Shown here piece after piece: positions 1-11,474 of a stretch of 64,000 nucleotides of DNA. Under the pieces are notes generated by a model. That model did not search any database. It saw nothing but the letters and a program-made list of their open reading frames with translations, and was not told the DNA's origin. The translations under genes were made by a program, and so were the position numbers. The DNA is from Cordilura impudica (lineage: Eukaryota > Arthropoda > Insecta > Diptera > Scathophagidae), in assembly GCA_963682025.1 (NCBI GenBank), contig OY821518.1, positions 224,917,070 to 224,981,069 of the forward strand. Direction: 5' to 3'. How positions within the stretch are numbered: the stretch's first letter is position 1; each line of letters starts with the position of its first letter.

Positions 1-289
1 ATGAACTTCAAATAAAGCAACACTCAAAAATGTGTGGTTTATGTGTGATTGAAACAAAAAGTACGTGATACAAAAATGTTCGTGTAAATAACGAAATATT
101 GAAACGAACACAGTCATGATTGTGTTGGGCACCGAAGAAAATTTAAAAACAAACATAATTGATATGAAAATAAAAATATGTGTGTGTTGGTCTAAGTTAT
201 GTTTGTTTACATACATATATGTACGAGTTTTTTATTCAGTGTGTGTTTTTTTTTGAACTCTGATACTTATATAAGGTATCATATCCAGA
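1..289. other. No recognisable feature
   Basis: AT-rich sequence with TGTG-rich patches. I see no coding similarity, inverted ends or RNA structure here. Confidence 0.5.
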
Positions 290-1965
290 ATCACGGCCCT
301 ATAATACATTTAAAACTTTATTTATATTTACAATATTCTTTTTAAAATAAGTTAGCCTAAATTCCCTATAACTAGGACAAACTCCAATGAAATGCAGTGT
401 GTTTTCCGATTCATCTTGATTGCAGAGTGTGCAAAAGCCAATTGTGTTATTTCTGAAAGCTCGAGACAAAATTTAATTGTGGGTATAGATCGTGGAATTG
501 TAATCCTCTAGCGTCAGAGACAAGGTCGACTCTTTCCTTTAAATTAAGAAGATGCAATATTGTTTCCCAGTGTTTACTTAAAGGTATGTCAATATTTTCA
601 TGATCAAATTCGATTCTATCGCAAATTTGGACCCATTCAACTGCCCAGTATGTTTTTTTAACTATGATCTTTTCGGCAACACTACGTGGTAATCTATGGT
701 AAGAAAAATGCAGCTATTAAGTATCCAAGTAGAGTGAGTAGAGGCCAGTCTCTAATACTAACTATAGCCGAAAGATTATAGATGTTGTCAGCTGTTGAAT
801 AATTTCTGCGAAAGCCCGCCTGATACTCCGTCATTATTTTATTACATTATATCCAGTAAAATAAACGTTTATTGAGAATCCAGCCTACCCCTGTAATTCG
901 AAGGTTGGTTTACATTTCCCTTTTTATGAATTGGAAAGATTATAGTCCTTGAAAAGGAACCATCAATTTGGCCAGTTTCAAATATTTTATTATATATTTG
1001 CAAAATCTGTTGCAGAAAATTATCGGTTGCATTTATGATAAATTCATATGGCACACGGTCTTCACCAGGAGCTTTATTTACTTTTACATTTCTTAGTATA
1101 TTTTTCAGTTCTATCATCGTTATTGGGCAAAAAAGAATCGAAATTAAGTAAAGGAGCGTATAGAAATTCAACTGTATTTTATTGTGGGCTTAATAGTTCA
1201 TCAAAATAAGTTTTAAAAGATACCGCAGATATAAGTGAACAAATTTTATTTCCTTTGCAATTCTCCACCACTGTTTACTATCTTGTATGTTATTTATCTT
1301 TTCTTCCAGCTGTTGGTAGTATTTGTGTTTGCTTTCTTTGCATATATGTATGTTTATATTCTTTTTGAGTTTTTAGATAATTATCTTTATCTTGTAGACA
1401 CTTTGTGTTTCAAAAAATATTTAAAAAGTTTGAAGATTTTTCACTGGCAGCGTTGCACTTGTAGTTATACCAACTATCTTTTGGTTCAAAACTTCGGTTT
1501 TGTTTACCAGTTGTAGGTGAAGATTTCTTTATTATATCACATAGCGTTTTGAGGCTCAGATCTACGTATACTAAACGTAATCTTTCTAAATTGACATTCA
1601 GTTTTTGCTGATTCTCATCTTTTTTATTATCCCTCCAATATAATTGAGGGATTAAGTTCAATTTCTAAATTTTATCATCCATATTTACTATCTGCAATCC
1701 AAACCTTATTGGCATGTGATCTGACCAAATGTGATTTACGATAGTAAAATCCTCTGTGTATTGTAAAATATCTTGCGAAATAGCACATATGTCATTGATG
1801 GATTCTCCCGTGGAGCTAAGATATGTCAGAGAACCTTCTTCATCACCTTTAGTTCTTCCATTTAATATCAATAAGTTGTTATCAGTACACATATCAATAA
1901 GTTGCTTTCCTTGATCAATATCCTGATTCAACTCCCCAATTCTCACATTGAGATCTCCAATTAAA
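290..1965 (-). pseudogene. Non-LTR retrotransposon relic (endonuclease and RT pieces)
   Basis: Reading the minus strand from the right, 1665-1946 encodes an endonuclease-like piece ending in a segment with NHIWSDHMPIRFGL, which resembles the SDH region of APE-type endonucleases. A second piece covers about 1410-1661. At 869-1171 comes the start of a reverse transcriptase, with KAPGEDRVPYEFI and IIFPIHKKGN...NYRG. At about 300-830, in shifting frames, a C-terminal segment reads CTLCNQDESENTLHF followed by CPSYREF, the C-x2-C...H...C cluster typical of many non-LTR proteins. The catalytic YADD part is missing and the frames are disrupted, so the copy is dead. The clade (I/R1/jockey-like) cannot be fixed by eye. 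Confidence 0.75.
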
Positions 1966-2001
1966 ATTGTGTTAGTAATATCATAAGTTTCATAATTTCG
2001 T

Positions 2002-2578
2002 AAATGCAGTAGTTATGCATCACTGCAGCACAACAAAAGTAAAACGTTCAAAAAAGCATCACTTGGCAGCACTGATTTACGTCAAAAGTTTTTTTATGCA
2101 AACAATTGACAGTGCTGCCTCAAATTTTTGCAACTATGGCATCATTTTAATTACTGATGCAATAAAGCACGAAGCTTAAAAAAATTAAACATTGATAATT
2201 AGTAATTAGTGCTTTATATAAAAATTGTAATACAAATTTAAATAATATCGTTTTATTATTTCAAAGTAATTTTTTATTTTAGGAATCCGCCTTCTTTTTC
2301 GTTTTAATTTAATTTTAATAACCAAAAGTCGTTTCATCTTTCTTTTAATTCAGTTTTTATTATAAGTTAACAAAAAGTTGTCATTTTTAGAATCAAGATT
2401 TTCAATAATATTTGTTAATGTTATTGTGGTGAACATGTTTTTTATCTTTTGCAAAACGTTCTAAAAAGCAAACTCTGTGCAATTTTTGAGCAGTAACAAA
2501 GCATCTGCAACAACTGATCACGCATCAGCAACAAAACTTGGCATAACTGCCGCAATGATGCACAAATTTACTGCATTT
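2002..2578. mobile_element. MITE-like unit with degenerate inverted ends
   Basis: The left end (AAATGCAGTAGTTATGCATC) and the reverse complement of the right end (AAATGCAGTAAATTTGTGCA) form an imperfect inverted repeat. It continues inward with GCATCA and GCAGCA motifs on both sides. The interior is AT-rich and non-coding. I could not find a clear target-site duplication, so superfamily and exact ends are uncertain. Confidence 0.45.
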
Positions 2579-3734
2579 GCGAACGTACCCAACCCTTTCA
2601 AATTTTTATTAACACCCTTTACTAATTCGCTTCGATATAACCTGGGGAATTCTTACGTTGAATGTTAATTTATAACTTAGAACAAACACCTTTGGTCAAA
2701 AAATAAAAATTTATTGCTGTTATTGGGAAAAAAAAATGTTAACCAAACGCACTTACAAATCACGCGATTAATCTGACATCTAAACAAGTGTGATTCACTT
2801 GAATTAATCTAATTTCGTGTCGCCGGGTCATATCGAGTGCGTATGTTCAGAAATATTCATGTTTTGATTGTTCGGACGACCTTCTGGCAGCAGAGGTCAC
2901 TTAAAACACTGTAGGTTTATAATATTCCCCTCTATAAAACACAACTCTCGAGCACAAATAGAGCTCTTTTTATAGCTTTACTATAAAATGCAGCAACATG
3001 CAGCACACATCGATTATTTAAATCAACAAGTAGATGTTGATTCTGGCAGCATTTTAATGGAACATGACATGCTAGTAACAAAACAGGAAGTTGCTAACAA
3101 TGTTGAGATGAGTTGACACTCTTCTGGTTGCATTTTTATTTTCTCATCGCAATAACGATAATTAAAAACATTTTATAATATCTGCAGAAAAATTAACATA
3201 ATTGTCCTCTTATGTTTAATTTTTATTTATTCCATAAAAATATCTAGAAACATGTTTTAAACAACTAAACATGCAACATACCCACTCATACACACAATCA
3301 CACACGCCCTGAAGGAGCTCTAAGAAGACATATAAAGCACATATCTTATTGGAGAAATAATCACACTTCCCGGTACAAATCATACCGGTTTATTGCACAT
3401 GTCTTTGAGAGAAAAACCATTAACTAGCTTTATATTCCAAACCGACAACTTTGCAACAAGATATTTAACTTTATCGAGCTTGTATGTTTGGTACATATTT
3501 TTCGTTTGTAGAACGCTATCTTTAATTCCCTGTAGCTGGAGTGGAGACCGAGAGAGAGAGAGAAAGAAGAAATGGTAAAAAATTAACATTTTGCAACAAA
3601 CATTACTTACAGCAAGGTAGTTCGTTTGTTGATTTTTTTTTTTTGTTTTTGCATTACCGTGTAGCGTCTACCAGAAATCTGCTAAGACCATTTTAATATA
3701 AACGGATATAAATAGAACTTTTTGTAAGCATACG
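2579..3734. other. Unassigned AT-rich sequence with GA microsatellite
   Basis: No protein similarity was recognised. A short GA microsatellite lies at about 3550-3570. The motif GCAGCA/GCAGCACAC recurs around 2990-3050, perhaps a remnant of the neighbouring unit at 2002-2578. Confidence 0.4.
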
Positions 3735-3928
3735 TTTTTATACCCTCCACACCACTGTGTGCCGTAGATATTTTTTGTATGAGCGAGTTTTCAGCAGATA
3801 AACAGACAAACGGATTGACGGAATTCGGTATATCGACTTGGGCATCAAGAATATATACATTTTCAGGGGTCGCAAATATTTTTTTCGATGCGGTACAAAC
3901 GAAATGACATACTGATATATACCATCTG
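3735..3928 (-). repeat. Relic of a dispersed fly repeat (GTGGAGGGTATAAAA type end)
   Basis: On the minus strand this stretch ends with a GTGGAGGGTATAAAA-like tail. It also contains a TACAAACG..ATGACA..TATATACC block and a GACAGAC-type patch read on the other strand. I recall such tails from repeats common in flies but cannot name the family. It directly abuts the Tc1-like inverted repeat at 3929. Confidence 0.4.
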
Positions 3929-4079
3929 CACAGTGTGTCTAAAAAGTACACAAAATTAAGCGCAAACCAAACTGTCCCAGTTAATGAAAATGAAAAAAAT
4001 AGAAATTCAAGAAATTTACAAACTAAATTAATCCTTGATTTAAATTTTTAAAATGGATCGGTAACGGGAACTAACTTCA

Positions 4080-4795
4080 ATAAAAATGGAAAAAGGAGCC
4101 ATTCCACCGTTCATAATATCGTTAAGCGATATAAAAAGTTATAAGATGTTGCCAGCAGATAAAAAAAGCAACAACTAAAATATTTACTGACGAGCAGTAT
4201 TTGGTGAGAAAATCAAATATAACCCCTTTCTCAATGATCCAGACAGATTTGTGAAAAAGCATATATCCCCATGCGAAATATGCTACGAAATAAAAATTTG
4301 AGGAGATGATGCAGAAAAAACATTTATAAGTAAGACTAATAAATGGCCAAGGATTTATTAATTGACGAGAGCAAGTTTAACCTCTTCAGAACGGATGGAA
4401 GACACTACATATGGAGAAAGATCAATGATGAGATGTTGCCTAAAAATCTAAAAACCATCTTAAATATGGAGGAGGTTCAGTGATGAGGTGGGGCTCGTTG
4501 TCCGCAGCAGAACCTGGCGTTCTCTATTTTATTGAAGAAATTATGGATAAAAAAATGTATCTAAATATTTGGTCCGTTTAAAGATAGGTTGAAATACTAG
4601 GTGACGATTGGTTTTGATATTAACTCAATTGAGAATTTAGATACATAAATGGCTTTACTTGAAGAATGACAGAATAACACTCCTGAATATTGCAAAAAAA
4701 AAAAATAGTACAATAACGCACTTGAAAGAATGTGTCGAAGAATTTGCAAACAATCAAAAGAAGTATTAGAATGCCCAAGTACTTATGCCAACAAA
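4080..4795 (+). pseudogene. Tc1-like transposase, decayed
   Basis: An N-terminal helix-turn-helix piece (STVHNIVKRYKK) is visible near 4100. Further on are DESKFNLFRTDGRHYIWRK at about 4360-4420, GGGSVMRWGSLSAAEPG at about 4470-4520, and a degraded D-x-N-x-I-E-N-L motif at about 4616-4640. A final RMPKYLCQQIV piece corresponds to the C-terminal MPRR..AVI region of the family. The first aspartate of the DDE motif survives in DESKF, but stops and frameshifts (for example just after the KNLK segment) make the copy inactive. The family normally encodes about 340 residues; here the pieces are compressed into about 715 bp. Confidence 0.7.
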
Positions 4796-5186
4796 TTGTC
4801 AACACATTTGCAAATAATCAAATCATTATTACAAATCCGGTTCTGGGTCTTAGATTTAAAAATGGGGAACCAAGTTCGATATTTGTATCTAAAGGCTATT
4901 TTAGTACCAAAGATCCAGACAACATTTGTTTCATTAATAACAAAATGTTCTTAAGGATTACCAACATACTAAATGAAAAAGAGTTTGAAGCTAAACCATT
5001 TTTAAATATTAGAAATTTTTTTGATTATCCTATGGAATCATTGCATATAAATATAGCTATGGCAGAAGAGTCCGTCGAAAGATTACACTGTTTTGATGAT
5101 GTTGCGGCTAAGGTCATTAAGCTTCCATATAAAAGGGGCATTACTTTGGTTCCAGAACTGCATACTTACTGTGAAAGCAATTAAAG
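4796..5186 (+). other. Unrecognised open segment inside the Tc1-like element
   Basis: An open frame continues from the Tc1 C-terminal piece for about 130 residues, including FKNGEPSSIFVSKGYFSTKD, AKPFLNIRNFFDYPMES and LPYKRGITLVPELHTYCESN. I do not recognise the family. It has no Tc1 character and shows good codon texture without stops. A strong splice-donor-like AAAG|GTAAGT follows two bases after the stop at about 5182-5192. It could be a captured host or transposon exon. No proper ATG opens it, and the first in-frame start-like codon upstream is GTG. Confidence 0.4.
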
Positions 5187-5559
5187 GTAAGTAAAACCTT
5201 TCGTTTTCCTATTTACATACACAGAATATAATATTCCATGTTTCAGATAACTCTTTACAAATAAAAAAAAAATGGATTCTATTGGAAAAGTATTACCAGG
5301 TCCATTCTTAAAGCCTAACATATTATAAATATGAGTCAAGTCATATGTATACTACCTAAACTACTATACTATATACGTATGCACAAACGCTTTTATAATT
5401 AACAAGATATTTCAATTAAAATCATTAAAAACTAGAAATATTTAAATATTTTTATTTCTATCCGTTTTTTATTTATTTTAATTTGAATTAATTTCGATTA
5501 ACAATTTGAAGAAAAATTTAAATAACTCCCAAAAATAAATAGATTTTAGTGCCAAAGAA

Positions 5560-5722
5560 GTAGCTACAACACATTACTAGGAACTCATTAATTTCACTTT
5601 GAAAGTAATGCAGTATGCAAGGAGCTGGCATGAAATATAAGTAGCTGTATAACACATTATTAGTAACGCCTTATTTTCACTTTCGAAGTAATGCAGTGGG
5701 CAGGGGTAGGTCATTATTGGTA
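5560..5722. repeat. Two-copy 81-bp degenerate tandem repeat
   Basis: GTAGCT..AACACATTA at 5560 recurs at 5641. Both copies continue with (C/A)TTTCACTTT..AAGTAATGCAGT and end in a G-rich GGAGCTGG/GGGGTAGG. The period is 81 bp. Confidence 0.6.
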
Positions 5723-5870
5723 ATGCAAAAATCAATGAGCTGCTATTACGAAATTTTTCCTGGGTACGTCTTAAGATGATGATCTTAAATAATGGAATGT
5801 AAAGTACTAAAATTTCTCTAAATCTGAAAATAGCTTGTCCCAGTTTGGTTTGCTCATACTTTTTTTTATT

Positions 5871-6869
5871 ATTGCTTTTGATTATTAATTTTTAAATATT
5901 TCTAGTGTATGACTTAATGTTTCTTTGTATTAATAAAAAGGTATTAAAATAATCTACCATACAAAATAAAAAAATTGGTTAATTTTAATTATTTTTATAC
6001 CTTACTTTCTTAGGGAAAAAATTTTTATGCTTTGTCGCAGTTGGGATTACACTTACTGTATTTGTGTTTTTTGCTATTTTAAGTTTAAGCATTTTTTCGA
6101 TTTCCCGTCTTTCCGATTTTGCTTAAATAAAAATAATCGAATTTCTATAGATTTAACTTTTTCTTTGATATACGTAAAAGCGTTAAACATTCAGCGAATC
6201 AGCGAGTCAGCGTGAGCGTGACTATATATGTATATATGAATGCCGTTTCCTATTTTTATTTATTTTTTGTATACATTCTAAAAAAAATGCAACCTGGTTT
6301 TATGTATTCCTCGAAATGTCTAAGTGTTACCCTAGTCAAGTACAAAAATTGGAATTATTGAATTGTTAGGGATTTAAAATATTTAAAACAAAAAAAAAAA
6401 ACTTTAAAGTGAAAACCAAATTTTGTGTAGTGAAATTTCGAAAAAAAAAATGTCACGAAAATAATCGAGGTTGAACAATTTTTTGAGATGAAAAAAAATT
6501 GTTGAAGTGAAAAATTTTGAGGTAAATCATTTTGTTAACAAAAAAAGCTTTGTGGTGTAACATTTATTGTGAGAGAATTTAGACTCGTAAACATGATTTT
6601 CAAAATATATTATTTAAGAACCGATTGTTTGAAAATATAAAAAGTTTTTTCTGAGGTGAACCTAAAATTTGAAAGAGAAAAAAATTTAATTTACGTTAAC
6701 ACTAGGATGTCTGCGTAAGCAATTTATTTTGGAAATTGTGTTAAAACGTACAATTTTGTATGAAACTTTAGAGGTTTCCTCACACTTTTGCTCTTTTGCA
6801 ATACAAACTGCTTAGTATAATAATAATTGTTTACTAAAAAAAACTTATACTCCTCCGCCACTTTCGGTA
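5871..6869. other. Unassigned AT-rich sequence
   Basis: No coding similarity was recognised. A short CAGCGAATCAGCGAGTCAGCG patch at about 6192-6212 resembles the GTCAGTCAGT patch at 57548-57575. The part just left of 6870 may belong to the non-LTR relic that continues at 10015. Confidence 0.35.
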
Positions 6870-6912
6870 CGTTGCACAGTGGCGCCATTTGAGTTTTTTC
6901 GTTGCAAAAATC
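6870..6912 (+). repeat. Copy A left end: TSD plus RSS-like terminus with 22-bp spacer
   Basis: TSD CGTTG at 6870-6874, heptamer CACAGTG at 6875-6881, 22-bp spacer, nonamer-like GCAAAAATC at 6904-6912. Compared with the consensus RSS nonamer ACAAAAACC it differs at two of nine positions. This is the end next to the 3' end of the transposase gene. Confidence 0.85.
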
Positions 6913-9900
6913 ATATCTTTTGAACCGAATAACATAATTGAACAGTTTAAACAGCATATGATAGATAACTGTTCAGCCTATGAAATGGGCGTTTGGAAAG
7001 GGTGCTACGCTTTGTAGGGGCCTACTTATGGGTTATCAAAGTTAAAATTTGTAGAAAAATCAATTTTATGGTAACTAAAAAAATTATTTTTACATTTTTA
7101 GATTGTTTTTATTTTTTTTCTTTAGGGTTTTATGTTTTAAATTATTACCCAACAAATTAAACAAAAAATTACTTCTTTTTTAAATTTATTTTTTCAATTT
7201 TCTGTAAAATATTCATCATAATTCGTAAGAGAAGGTATATCTAAAAGACTAATCATTTCTAAACTAAAATTATTTTCTAACTCTATTCGTGACTTCACAT
7301 GCCGCAGGGAAGAAATAAGTGGATCGGAAGATGGTCCTCATTTTGCCTTATCCTTGATGCTTTGAATGTGTTCTTCAATCTATATTTTTTATAAAATTTG
7401 TTAAGAGACTCCTGTGCTTCTTCAGAAAGCTCTCCAATTGGCAAAGACTGGTACTCAATTATATCTTTGCCATGCGCCAATATTTTATGGACGGTCGGGG
7501 TCAACTTCTTCTGTGGATACATTTCTGCTAAAAGAGATGCAGTTTTCGATGCATATTCTCCATATTTTGTAGAATTGACATTTTCTTTGCAGTTTAAAAC
7601 ATTCAAGATCGTTCCGAATCTTTTCACGATTTGATTGTCAATTCCAGTGATTCTAGTTACCGCCTCATCATTTTCAAAAAATCTCCTAGAAGTGTTTCCA
7701 TCGTTTGAGTTACCGTATCCGTGCTTGGGACAGTCTACTTTTAGTCCAACTTGTTTAAAAAAAGCATCCTGTATTTGCTTCTTTCTGATCTTTTCCTTAT
7801 CCTTTATTGATGTATTTTCATCGAAGTTTTCCTCCTCTTGTGGTAGGGTATACGCTCGTTTTAGCAAGAACTCCATACACCTTATCCTTGCGTACAATGG
7901 TGACATTCCATATTCGTAATTCTCCTCGTTTGTAGAATCGTTTAAATTACCAAAGTTCTTCTGACTCTTTTTGCAAATCGGGCATGACAATGTTGAGGTT
8001 GTTCCTGTCAGTTCGTTTACGACTTTTCCGTCAACCATGGTCAGGTGGAACTCGTAATTGCATTCAATATATTTTCCTTCTCCAATTTGCAGCTTTGTAG
8101 GCTTAATCTTGCTTATTTGTTCTTCAATGTCCTTCACCGTGGTCATAAACAGATGCCATAAACATATTTCCGTCCGATATTGTAGCGTCATGGGAAGGTA
8201 TCCTTTGCTTATAAACGCTTTGTCCGGATGATCCATCGCAGCCCCATTTGCTGATCAATGTCAGTTTCTCAGGAAGAATTTTCACCTCATTTTCAGGAAG
8301 ACTCTCCAACAACCGTTTTGCTGTATGGCCCATGAGATCCTGCAGATTGGCTTTCACAGAGACTTCCGTAAACTCCGTATGCAGTGGTCGTGAATTTATT
8401 TTGGCTTGCGTAATATGCTTGTATCCTGGTAAAACGTCAGCCCCGTGTCGCATCAAGGATGCCCGTAGTATCTTATATTTTTCTTTGGAAAGTTGTAAGT
8501 CCATAAACAAGGCCAAGGCTTCTTCGGAACCATACTTTTTAATGTGTGCGTTTGTGGGCGTGGGAATGCTTTCCTTAATCCTTTTTAGTCGCAGTGGGCT
8601 TGCATCAGCAACAGATTTTGTAATCTGCGACCTAACTCTTTCACTATCCTTTGTATATTTAATAGACAGCGCGTCCGATAAATGCTTCGTGGTCAAGTCA
8701 TTGGTGGCATCGGCAAGTTTCCTCTTTCTTGTGAAAATTGAACACTCCTCAATACTTTTTTTTTGCCCTTTTGCTCCTCTGGTTGATGTGGTGGGTTTAT
8801 CTACTGCCAATATATCCAGGATGGTGTCTTCATTAAGCCAGTCCTCGTATTTGGAGTTGAAGTTCTGAATGGTTCGATTAGATTTCACCCATTTTGCCTT
8901 AATATTTGCATATATCAGATAAAAATTATTTTTTATAATTTCGCTTCTCTCAATATTTCCGTATAAGCTATCAAGTTCTTCTAAAGCAGCTTCCGTGAAA
9001 AACTTTGGTGTGGTTGACCTTCGAAACAGTTCAAATAATTTTAAATTGTTTAACGCCATGGTTTCAGTACTTGTTGCGCCAACTTTCAGTCGTAGACTAA
9101 TCCAGGCATTATGCTTATTTTGCAATATATAGGCTTATGCTACCATGCCTAAAAATTTACCTGTTCCCTGCATTCATATGGATTTAGGCTGAATTATGCA
9201 ATTTTGATATTATGCTCGTGTCTAAATAAGATTTGTGCCTACCTGGAGGGACCATAAGTCAATATTGTTCTTGACCATTTGTACCCCAAAGTAATTTTTA
9301 AGTGAGGTGCGTACCTGCGAATTTCAATGAGTAGTTTTTTGTGCATCCTGTGTCTGTAACAGAATATTGGGAGTAGACTTTGGCAGAGGCTCACAGGTAG
9401 ACAACCGACTTAAAATGCAATTTTCAAACTATTAGATCAAACTACTGTCAGTCAAAACATGTAAGGGATGCACGCCATACAATTGCTGCAACCATGTCTT
9501 TTTAAACTTTTTTACCTCTAGAAGCCAAATGGGCACGTACGGGCAGATAAAACCTTTTGAATTATGTAAAGAAATAATCAAAGAACATGTTTTGCAAATA
9601 TGGCAAATATAGAAAAATATAGATTTTTTTTTATTTTCCGTCAAAGTTGAAAAATAGTGAAAAAACGGAGAAACACAAAGCAAACAGTTAATTTTTTTTT
9701 TTATCATTATACATTTAATAAATACATCAATCAATACAAACAAAAAATAAGGCGATTCGTTACCTATTTTTCGTGATATTACACCTGAAATCGCAACAAA
9801 TTGACTAAAAATTGTGTGTTTTTTTGAAAACCGAAAGTCGGTCAACTTTGAACGGTTATATCTTCTATACCAAAAATGTGATATTATTAAGAGTAGCATA

Positions 9901-10009
9901 TTTGAAATCGTTGAAAAGATTCCTATAACATGGGTTTATTCAAAACGTTGTCGGCGCACATGAAAATTTTGATTTTTGCAACCTCGTTTGCTCTACGGGC
10001 GCCACTGTG
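6875..10009 (-). mobile_element. Transib family 1, copy A (complete ends, CGTTG TSD)
   Basis: Both ends begin with CACAGTGGCGCC read inward, and a perfect 5-bp duplication CGTTG flanks them at 6870-6874 and 10010-10014. Five-bp GC-rich duplications and RSS-like ends are hallmarks of the Transib superfamily. The element is 3135 bp and carries a minus-strand RAG1-like transposase gene broken by internal deletions. The right flank (and probably the left) is a non-LTR reverse transcriptase relic, so the target was an older retrotransposon. Confidence 0.92.
7194..9173 (-). pseudogene. Transib (RAG1-like) transposase, copy A
   Basis: The first part (to about 8124) holds the N-terminal region, a basic segment (FTRKRKLA) and the first catalytic aspartate in KWGCDGSSGQ. 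The second part (7295-8236) holds the second aspartate in MVDGKV, the zinc pair CPIC, the GNSNDGNTSRRFF block, the H-x4-H pair in VHKILAHG and the final glutamate in SEEAQES. These match mouse RAG1 D600, D708, C727/C730, H937/H942 and E962. A deletion between the two parts removes the segment that reads VPLRLKSD..HYCRPIMFQF in copy C. Another deletion near 7330 removes LFNMLAASSD. Both shift the frame. An in-frame TAA also sits near the N-terminus. The AT-hook-like GRPKK seen in copy B is GQKK here. The copy is dead. Confidence 0.9.
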
Positions 10010-10014
10010 CGTTG
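9971..10014 (-). repeat. Copy A right end: RSS-like terminus with 23-bp spacer plus TSD
   Basis: Read inward on the minus strand: heptamer CACAGTG (10003-10009), 23-bp spacer, nonamer-like GCAAAAATC (9971-9979). The duplicate CGTTG is at 10010-10014. Confidence 0.85.
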
Positions 10015-10620
10015 GACGCAGTCCATGCACAGATTCGGTGAACGCAAGATCTTAGCTCTGGATATTTATAAAGCCTTCGGGTGTGGCACAGTGCACTCTT
10101 GTTAAAGCTTATTGCTTTTGATGTTGGTAATGACTTCATACGATTTACATCAAATTTTCTCAGAGATTAAACTGTGCGTGTTGTTTTAGATGTGGTCTCT
10201 TCCAAAAAATTTCGTTTAAACGCAGAGGTACGCATGGCTCTATTCCTTCTCTTTCACTTTTTCTTATTTTTCTTAATGACCTTCCATGTCAAACATCCAA
10301 TCTCTATCTACTCTTAGCGAGACCGTTTGACAATCTCCGAGTGGGGTCGAGAAAAGTGTCAATTTGAATGCTCGTTAGAACCATTGACCCATAGACGGAC
10401 CATAAAATCATGAATGTTATCTGTGTCTATAGCTGGTATTGGTATTGAGGAATCGGACGCTCTTTATATTCTGGCCATGATATCGTTTTAAGAATTACTT
10501 CACTTCATCTGATCGCCTTACTATTTACACCACCTACACTCCGGTTCACTTATTTAAAGGCACTAAAAATTCCATAATCAGCAGCCTGTATCTTTTGCAA
10601 TTTTTAGCCGATTGCAGAAT
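10015..10620 (+). pseudogene. Non-LTR reverse transcriptase relic
   Basis: Directly after the Transib TSD the plus strand reads RWTQSMHRFGERKILALDIY, then KAF (the catalytic A-box region LDISKAF of the RT). Further on, in shifted frames, come SFTFSYFS/LIFLNDLPCQTSN, equivalent to the LFINDLL region preceding YADD. The catalytic YADD itself is lost. A later piece (LKALKIP..SAACIFCNF) continues the family. Decay is heavy. Confidence 0.65.
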
Positions 10621-11083
10621 TTTAAAATGGAAATGGAAGCTAGACATCTTGAGATATAAAAAAATTCATGACAATAGTGGTTTCTGAACTAAAGAACTTT
10701 TTTTGAGCAATTTATAAAAAAAAAAAAATCTAAAAATGTGCTATTTTTTTTTTGGTTCACTTGAATAAAGACCATTGATTCATTTGAGCATCGTGGGAAT
10801 GTTGGTTGTCTCTCACTGTTATATAACTATTAGAATGGGAAGTGCTCTTCTGAGATAAGTGAACTCATCCCTAGCGACAAAGATTTTCTTCGCACCAATC
10901 CTCTCAACCGTTTCCTTTATTTTCCAGTAGATCGCACAACGCATTACCGAGAGAGTTCGTTTATAAGACGCAGAGATATTTCATGTAACTTACAATATAG
11001 ATAAATTCAAGTCAAATATACACAAACACAACTTATTTTTTTCCTACCCATAACAACACTCTGCATATGCCCTTATGTTACTT
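10621..11083. other. Unassigned sequence
   Basis: AT-rich, no feature recognised apart from poly-A/T runs. Confidence 0.4.
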
Positions 11084-11474
11084 ATGCCGTTTTCTTTTTT
11101 GACAAAAAATGTCTCATTTTATTTGCACTTTTTTCGAAAAGTGTATTCTTTATATATTCTAAATTAAGAGCAACCTTATTTTATACATCAATCGAAAGGT
11201 CTCAAAGTCGAGTGCTCGTAAATTGTAGCCATTGACTTCTTTCAGGTCATAGTGTGAGAATATTTCCACATTGTTCCCCCTTTTTGTTTATTTTCACCCC
11301 ATGACTTAAAAGAGGATAATCAAATTTTTTTGTATTTTATGAACACAGCACTTTAAGACCTTTCGGTTAATGTATAAAATTAGATTACTCTTAATTTAGA
11401 ATATATAAAAAATACACTTTTCGAAAAAAGTGCAAATAAAATGCGACATTTTTTGTCAGAAAAGAAAACGGCAT
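11084..11474. repeat. Long fold-back repeat, arms about 125 bp
   Basis: The left arm (about 11084-11208, starting ATGCCGTTTTCTTTTTTGAC) is matched by the reverse complement of the right arm (about 11351-11474, starting ATGCCGTTTTCTTTTCTGAC) with few mismatches. The arms enclose about 140 bp. The structure would form a long hairpin and may be a MITE or the fused ends of a larger element. Confidence 0.75.

Larger units (their letters stand above)
3929..5870. mobile_element. Tc1-like element with a foreign internal segment
   Basis: The left end (CACAGTGTGTCTAAAAAGTA, then GCAAACCAAACTG) is mirrored on the right at about 5838-5870 (CAGTTTGGTTTGC, then ...TACTTTTTT). The inverted ends therefore share at least GCAAACCAAACTG and AAAAAGTA. 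A decayed Tc1-type transposase lies inside at about 4080-4795. The right third (about 4796-5700) does not look like Tc1 and may be captured or secondarily inserted. Confidence 0.6.

Noticed and set aside
3929..3935. CACAGTG at the left end of the Tc1-like element
   Set aside because: It is part of a Tc1 inverted repeat (CAGTGTGTC...AAAAAGTA) with no GC-rich 5-bp duplication and no Transib coding sequence.
8248..8868. 206-residue open frame opposite the Transib A transposase
   Set aside because: It is the antisense shadow of the transposase coding sequence. The same shadow appears opposite copies B and C.
10085..10091. CACAGTG just right of Transib A
   Set aside because: It is within the reverse transcriptase relic and has no nonamer-like block.
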